A stretch of DNA of 64,000 bases from FEN-1191 sp036490715 (GTDB lineage Bacteria > Pseudomonadota > Gammaproteobacteria > Steroidobacterales > Steroidobacteraceae). Below are positions 59,968-64,000 of this stretch, one piece after another. The stretch lies in NCBI GenBank assembly GCA_036490715.1, contig DASXDL010000026.1:1-64000 (forward strand), written 5' to 3'. The translations under genes were made by a program, and so were the position numbers. The notes below the pieces were generated by a model. It had not been told where the DNA came from. It saw only the letters and a list, made by a program, of their open reading frames with translations, and ran no database searches. Within the stretch, counting starts at the first letter, position 1. Each line of letters begins with the position of its first letter.

Positions 59968-60867
59968 GTGAACCACGACGTCTTCATCACCTGTGCCGTC
60001 ACTGGCGACGACACCAATGTGACCAAGAGCCCGCACTGCCCGATCACCCCGGAGCAGATTGCGAACTCGGCGCTCGATGCGGCGCGGGCCGGCGCTGCCA
60101 TCGTGCACATCCACGTACGCGATCCCGATACCGGGCTATTCAGCATGGAAACCCGCCACTATCGCGAGGTGGTAAAGCGCATCCGCGACAGCAAGGTGGA
60201 CGTGATCGTCAACCTGACCTGCGGCATGGGCGGCTACATCTGTGTTGGCGACCAGGGCCTGACCGACACCCCTGCTCCGGGTTCGGATTTCTGCAGCCAG
60301 GAACAGCGCATGCGGCACGTCATCGATCTGTGTCAGGAAGGGCTGTATCGTCCGGACATCGCCACGCTCGACTGCGGCAGCCTGAACTTTGGCGATGGCA
60401 ATCGCGCCTACGTATCGACGCCGAATTATCTGCGGCGCGGAGCCCAAATTCTGCGCGATCTGAAAGTCAAACCAGAGCTGGAAGTCTTCGACACCGGCAA
60501 CCTCTGGTTCGTGAAGCAGATGGTCAAGGAGAATCTGTTGCCAGCCCCGACGCTGATCCAGCTGTGCACCGGAATTCCCTACGGCGCACCCGCGGACGTC
60601 GGTCATCTGCTGGCCATGGTGAATTCTCTGCCGCCCGACTGCATATTCAGCAGTTTTGCGATCAGCCGCATGCAGATGCCGTGGGTGGCGCAGTCGGTGC
60701 TCGTGGGTGGCAACGTGCGCGTCGGCCTGGAGGATAATCTGTACCTGTCGCGGGGGGTGTACGCCAGCAATGCGCAGCTGGTAGAGCGCGCCCGCTCCAT
60801 CATCGAAGCGATGGGGGCACGCATCCTCACTCCAGCGCAGACCCGCGAGCGCCTGCAGCTGCACTGA
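59968..60867 (+). CDS. BKACE (DUF849) 3-keto acid cleavage enzyme
   Basis: This 299-residue TIM-barrel metalloenzyme condenses a 3-keto acid with acetyl-CoA to give acetoacetate and a new acyl-CoA. Typical segments are FITCAVTGDD, IVHIHVRDPDTG (metal ligands H47 and H49) and GNVRVGLEDNLYL (the glutamate ligand). Family members act on 3-keto-5-aminohexanoate, dehydrocarnitine and others. The thioesterase and CaiD-like gene that follow favour dehydrocarnitine, giving betainyl-CoA. The start is GTG 59968. A carnitine dehydrogenase gene is not in the window. Confidence 0.88.
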   Translation: MNHDVFITCAVTGDDTNVTKSPHCPITPEQIANSALDAARAGAAIVHIHVRDPDTGLFSMETRHYREVVKRIRDSKVDVIVNLTCGMGGYICVGDQGLTDTPAPGSDFCSQEQRMRHVIDLCQEGLYRPDIATLDCGSLNFGDGNRAYVSTPNYLRRGAQILRDLKVKPELEVFDTGNLWFVKQMVKENLLPAPTLIQLCTGIPYGAPADVGHLLAMVNSLPPDCIFSSFAISRMQMPWVAQSVLVGGNVRVGLEDNLYLSRGVYASNAQLVERARSIIEAMGARILTPAQTRERLQLH

Positions 60868-60878
60868 GTGCGCCACTC

Positions 60879-61361
60879 GTGAGCGCCCCGGCGAGCCCGA
60901 TCTATCGCACCGCCGTCGCTCCGGAGTGGATTGACTACAACGGTCATCTGCGCGATGCCTACTATGGGCTGATCTTGAGCTACGCGACCGACGCGCTGAT
61001 GGATCGCATCGGCATGGGTGCCACCTATCGAGCCGCCAGTCACAACACACTCTATACGGTCGAGATGCACGTGAATTATCTGCGCGAAGTGCACGCCAGC
61101 GAGGTGGTGCTCGTGAGGGCACACATCCTGGGCGTGGACCGCAAGAGAATTCACGCCGGATTCGATCTGAGCTGCGAGGGCCGCGCCGAGCCAGCCGCCA
61201 CCGCCGAATTCATGTTGCTGCACGTACATCAGGGCGCGACCGTGTCAAGCTGCGCATTCGCTCCCGAGGTCGGCGCGGCGATCGAGCGGCTACGGCTGGA
61301 AGATCACGCGCAGCCCTGGCCGGGCCCGGGCTCGCGGCGGCTCGAACTGCGCGGCCGCTAG
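60879..61361 (+). CDS. Hot-dog fold acyl-CoA thioesterase (betainyl-CoA thioesterase-like)
   Basis: This 160-residue 4-hydroxybenzoyl-CoA thioesterase-family protein has the catalytic segment EWIDYNGHLRDAYYGLI (Asp near residue 19) and the strand EMHVNYLREVHASEVVLV. A similar domain is fused to L-carnitine dehydrogenase in some bacteria, where it hydrolyses betainyl-CoA made by BKACE. Here it is a separate gene 11 bases after BKACE. It starts at GTG 60879, and its stop directly abuts the ATG of the next gene. Confidence 0.82.
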   Translation: MSAPASPIYRTAVAPEWIDYNGHLRDAYYGLILSYATDALMDRIGMGATYRAASHNTLYTVEMHVNYLREVHASEVVLVRAHILGVDRKRIHAGFDLSCEGRAEPAATAEFMLLHVHQGATVSSCAFAPEVGAAIERLRLEDHAQPWPGPGSRRLELRGR

Positions 61362-63458
61362 ATGCCGGCGCCCGACCTCAAGCGCCTGCTCGCCCCGCGC
61401 AGCATCGCCATGATCGGCGGTGCCTGGGCCGATGCCGCGGTCGTCGCCAGTCAAGCGATCGGCTATCGCGGCGAATTATGGCGCGTACATCCGCTGCGAT
61501 CGTCATCGGCCGACAGCCGATACTTTCGCTCGGTCGATGAGTTGCCGGGCAGCCCGGACGCCGCTTTCATTGCCGCGCCCAATCGCGAAGTCCCGGCGAT
61601 CGCCGCCGCGCTAGCCCGTCGCAGCGCCGGCGGTTTCGTCTGCTTCGCATCCGGATTCTCGGAAACTGCGACCGATGAGGGTCAGCGCCTCACCGGTGAA
61701 CTGAACGCCGCCGCGGCCGAATTGCCATTTCTCGGTCCCAACTGCTACGGCTTTATCAACTTCTTCGACGGCGCCGCGCTGTGGCCCGACCAGATCGTCG
61801 GCCGTGGTCGCGATCGTGGCGTTGCGCTCATCTGCCAGAGCGGCACGATCGCCCTGAATCTGCTGTTCAATGATCGCTCGCTGCCGATCGGCTACGTACT
61901 CACGGTCGGCAATCAAACCAGACTCACGATTGCTGACCTGATCGAGCGGCTGTGCGACGATGAGCGCGTCAGCGCGTTTGGCCTGTACGTCGAAGGCATC
62001 GGCGACGGTGAGCGCTTCCTGCGCTCGATCGCACGGGCGCGCGCGGCCGGCAAGCCAGTCGCACTGGTCAAGGCCGGCCGTACCGAGGCCGCGGCGCGCA
62101 CCGCGCGCAGCCATACCGGCGCGCTCGCGGGCACCGACGTGGTGTTCGACGCGCTGTGCCGGCAAGCGGGCATTGCGCGTTGCGAATCGCTCGCCACGCT
62201 GTGCGAGACCCTGAAACTCTTCCACACGGGCGGCCCGTTGCCTGGACGGCGGGTGCTGGTGATGGGGGCATCGGGCGGCGACATGGCGATGACCGCCGAT
62301 TGCAGCCGCGACCTTGGGCTCGACTTCGCGCCACTGCCAGCCGCGGCCAGCGCGCGGCTGCGAGAAATCCTGGGTGAGCGCGTCACGATTGGCAACCCGT
62401 TCGACTTCCACACCCACGTCTGGTTCGACCGGCCGGCGATGCGCTCGATGTTCTGCGCCGTGCAGCGCTGCGGCTATGACGCCGTCGCATTCATGGTGGA
62501 CTGTCCGCCGGCGCCGCAGGCCGATCCGGCCGCCTACCTGGCGGCGATCGATGAATTCGCTGCGGCGTTGCCGGGCGCTGCGACCCGAACTGCGGTGATC
62601 TGTTCGTTGCCAGAGTCGATGGCACCGCCGACGCGGGAGCGCTGCCTGGCTGCCGGCATCGTCCCGTTGCAGGGTCAACGCGAGGCGCTTGAATCGCTGG
62701 CGTTGGCCGCGGCCGTCGGCAAGACCTGGGCCGCCGGGTCACAGCTGCAGCTCAGGATTCCGCAGCTTGTGACCGATGGCGCTGCGCGCACGCTGCCGGA
62801 GCATGAGTCCAAGGCCGCCCTGCTGCACTTTGGCGTGCCGGTGCCGCGATCGCAGATCGTTCGCGCGGACGGTCCAGAAAGGCTGGCTGACGCGGTGGTC
62901 GCAGCGGCCACCTCAATCGGCTACCCGGTAGTACTCAAGGCAGCCGGCGGCGGCCTGGAGCACAAGTCCGATGTCGGTGGCGTCATTGTTGATGTGCGCT
63001 CTAACGCCGAGGCCGCCGCCGCTGCGCGCCGCCTCGCTATACTCTCCCCAGTGGTACTGGTGGAGCAGATGGTGCTCGACGGCGTCGCCGAGGTGCTGAT
63101 CGGAATGAGCGTCGACCCGCAGTTCGGCCAAGTCCTGGTAGTCGGATCTGGCGGCGTTCTGACTGAGTTGCTACACGACAGCGTCAGCCTGCTGCCGCCG
63201 TTCACCCCAATAGACATCGAGCGGGCGCTGATGCGGCTGACTGTGGGTCGTGTGCTGCAGGGTTACCGCGGTCGTCCGGCCGGCGATGTCGCCGCGCTGA
63301 TCGATGCGACGCTGGCCTGCACCCGCTACGCCGAGGCCAACCTCGATCATCTGCTCGAACTCGACATGAATCCGGTGATCGTGCGGCCGCAAGGTCAGGG
63401 CGTGATGGCGGTCGATGCGCTGATTCGTGTGCGGCAACAGGAGCATATCCATGTCTGA
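61362..63458 (+). CDS. NDP-forming acyl-CoA synthetase (acetate-CoA ligase family)
   Basis: This 698-residue enzyme combines a CoA-binding domain (LLAPRSIAMIGG), succinyl-CoA ligase-like domains with the phospho-histidine segment (ARTARSHTGALAGTD, near residue 250) and a C-terminal ATP-grasp domain (LPEHESKAALLHFGVPVPRS, YPVVLKAAGGGLEHKSDVGGV). It joins CoA to an organic acid with release of ADP. With a CaiD-like gene after it, a betaine-type acid such as carnitine, crotonobetaine or gamma-butyrobetaine is plausible, which would make it an analogue of CaiC. It overlaps the next gene by eight bases. Confidence 0.85.
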   Translation: MPAPDLKRLLAPRSIAMIGGAWADAAVVASQAIGYRGELWRVHPLRSSSADSRYFRSVDELPGSPDAAFIAAPNREVPAIAAALARRSAGGFVCFASGFSETATDEGQRLTGELNAAAAELPFLGPNCYGFINFFDGAALWPDQIVGRGRDRGVALICQSGTIALNLLFNDRSLPIGYVLTVGNQTRLTIADLIERLCDDERVSAFGLYVEGIGDGERFLRSIARARAAGKPVALVKAGRTEAAARTARSHTGALAGTDVVFDALCRQAGIARCESLATLCETLKLFHTGGPLPGRRVLVMGASGGDMAMTADCSRDLGLDFAPLPAAASARLREILGERVTIGNPFDFHTHVWFDRPAMRSMFCAVQRCGYDAVAFMVDCPPAPQADPAAYLAAIDEFAAALPGAATRTAVICSLPESMAPPTRERCLAAGIVPLQGQREALESLALAAAVGKTWAAGSQLQLRIPQLVTDGAARTLPEHESKAALLHFGVPVPRSQIVRADGPERLADAVVAAATSIGYPVVLKAAGGGLEHKSDVGGVIVDVRSNAEAAAAARRLAILSPVVLVEQMVLDGVAEVLIGMSVDPQFGQVLVVGSGGVLTELLHDSVSLLPPFTPIDIERALMRLTVGRVLQGYRGRPAGDVAALIDATLACTRYAEANLDHLLELDMNPVIVRPQGQGVMAVDALIRVRQQEHIHV

Positions 63459-64000
63459 CGGCATTACCACCGCCACCGAGGGCGCCGTTCTCGAGATAAC
63501 CATCGATCGTCCCAAGGCCAACGCCATCAATCTGGCGGCCAGCCGCCGCCTGAATGAAGTGTTCGGGGCCTTTCGCGACGATCCGGCGCTGCGCATCGCG
63601 ATCATCACCGGTGCAGGCGAGCGATTTTTCTGCGCCGGCTGGGATCTGAAGGGAGCGGCCGCTGGTGAGGAGTCCGACGAGGACTGGGGCGCGGGTGGCT
63701 TCGGCGGTCTCAATCATCCCCGCAATCTGGATAAGCCGATCATCGCCGCCGTCAATGGCATTGCCTGCGGCGGTGGTTTCGAGATCGTGCTCGGCACCGA
63801 TATTATCATCATGGAAGAGCACGCTCGCTTCGCGCTGCCGGAGATCAACGTCGGGGTGTTACCCGATGCCGGCACCATCAAGCTGCGTCGGCGCATCCCC
63901 TACCACGTCGCGGTAGAGTTCCTGATGACCGGCCGCTGGATGGATGCGACCGAAGCCAAGCACTGGGGGCTGGCCAATCATGTCGTTCCGCAAGGCCAAG
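63451..64000 (+). CDS. Enoyl-CoA hydratase, carnitinyl-CoA dehydratase (CaiD)-like, 3' end outside window
   Basis: The first 183 residues of a crotonase-family enzyme are present and run off the right edge. The start (LEITIDRPKANAINLAAS), the oxyanion-hole segments (FFCAGWDLKGAAAGEE and VNGIACGGGFEIVLGTD), then FALPEINVGVLPDAG closely follow the pattern of E. coli CaiD, including the GWDLK and GGFEL-like motifs. It would interconvert carnitinyl-CoA and crotonobetainyl-CoA. One of the two glutamates used by many crotonases is present in LPEINVG. Confidence 0.85.
   Translation, partial: MSDGITTATEGAVLEITIDRPKANAINLAASRRLNEVFGAFRDDPALRIAIITGAGERFFCAGWDLKGAAAGEESDEDWGAGGFGGLNHPRNLDKPIIAAVNGIACGGGFEIVLGTDIIIMEEHARFALPEINVGVLPDAGTIKLRRRIPYHVAVEFLMTGRWMDATEAKHWGLANHVVPQGQ

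Overview
The window is GC-rich, almost fully coding DNA from the chromosome of a Gram-negative proteobacterium. The best guess is a gammaproteobacterium near Xanthomonadales, Steroidobacteraceae or Nevskiales. Pointers are an ExbB-ExbD-ExbD-TonB system, a large TonB-dependent receptor, an AddA plus TIGR03623-type nuclease pair, and an attenuated ilv-leu operon headed by ilvC. The taxonomy is inference. No rRNA, tRNA, CRISPR array, insertion sequence or integrase was seen.

Layout. (1) 1-9.3 kb: the tail of an unknown gene, an AddAB-like helicase/nuclease pair, an AlaA-like aminotransferase, a type II peroxiredoxin and a TPR protein that ends the TonB-ExbB-ExbD-ExbD operon (8.0-11.7 kb). (2) 12.1-22.2 kb: branched-chain amino acid synthesis. 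ilvD and an M17 aminopeptidase lie on the minus strand. They are divergent from ilvC-leuA-ilvE-leuC-leuD-leuB, which is preceded by a previously unlisted leader peptide rich in Ile/Leu codons and a strong terminator, a classical attenuator. (3) 22.2-24.1 kb: a TetR regulator divergent from an MFS transporter, with a palindromic operator between them. (4) 24.2-37.8 kb: a compact minus-strand conjugation operon, ssb-virB2-B3-B4-B5-B6-B7-B8-B9-B10-B11-T4CP-small membrane protein-T4CP-relaxase. It includes a 46-residue VirB7 lipoprotein gene and two tandem coupling proteins, but no integrase or partition gene. (5) 38.0-41.4 kb: a small helical protein, a pirin, an L-serine ammonia-lyase and a methyltransferase.

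(6) 41.4-64.0 kb: a catabolic island that looks built around quaternary ammonium compounds. A six-gene minus-strand operon (class III aminotransferase, two FAD oxidoreductases, a GcvT-like protein, a PotA-like ATPase, a TonB-dependent receptor) is divergent from a Rieske oxygenase. Convergent with the oxygenase is the most unusual gene here: a TetR regulator fused to a catalytically dead copy of a Rieske oxygenase. Then follow two PotB/PotC-like permeases, a minus-strand operon (PatD-like aldehyde dehydrogenase, PotF-like binding lipoprotein, gamma-butyrobetaine-dioxygenase-family enzyme, HD-domain oxygenase), and a divergent plus-strand operon (BKACE, hot-dog thioesterase, NDP-forming CoA ligase, CaiD-like hydratase). 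The dioxygenase/HD pair resembles TmpA/TmpB, and the BKACE/thioesterase/CaiD set resembles carnitine breakdown. Both routes would yield glycine betaine, a likely substrate class for the Rieske enzyme. The dead oxygenase fused to TetR may sense the pathway compound. This pathway reading is inference from families and gene order.
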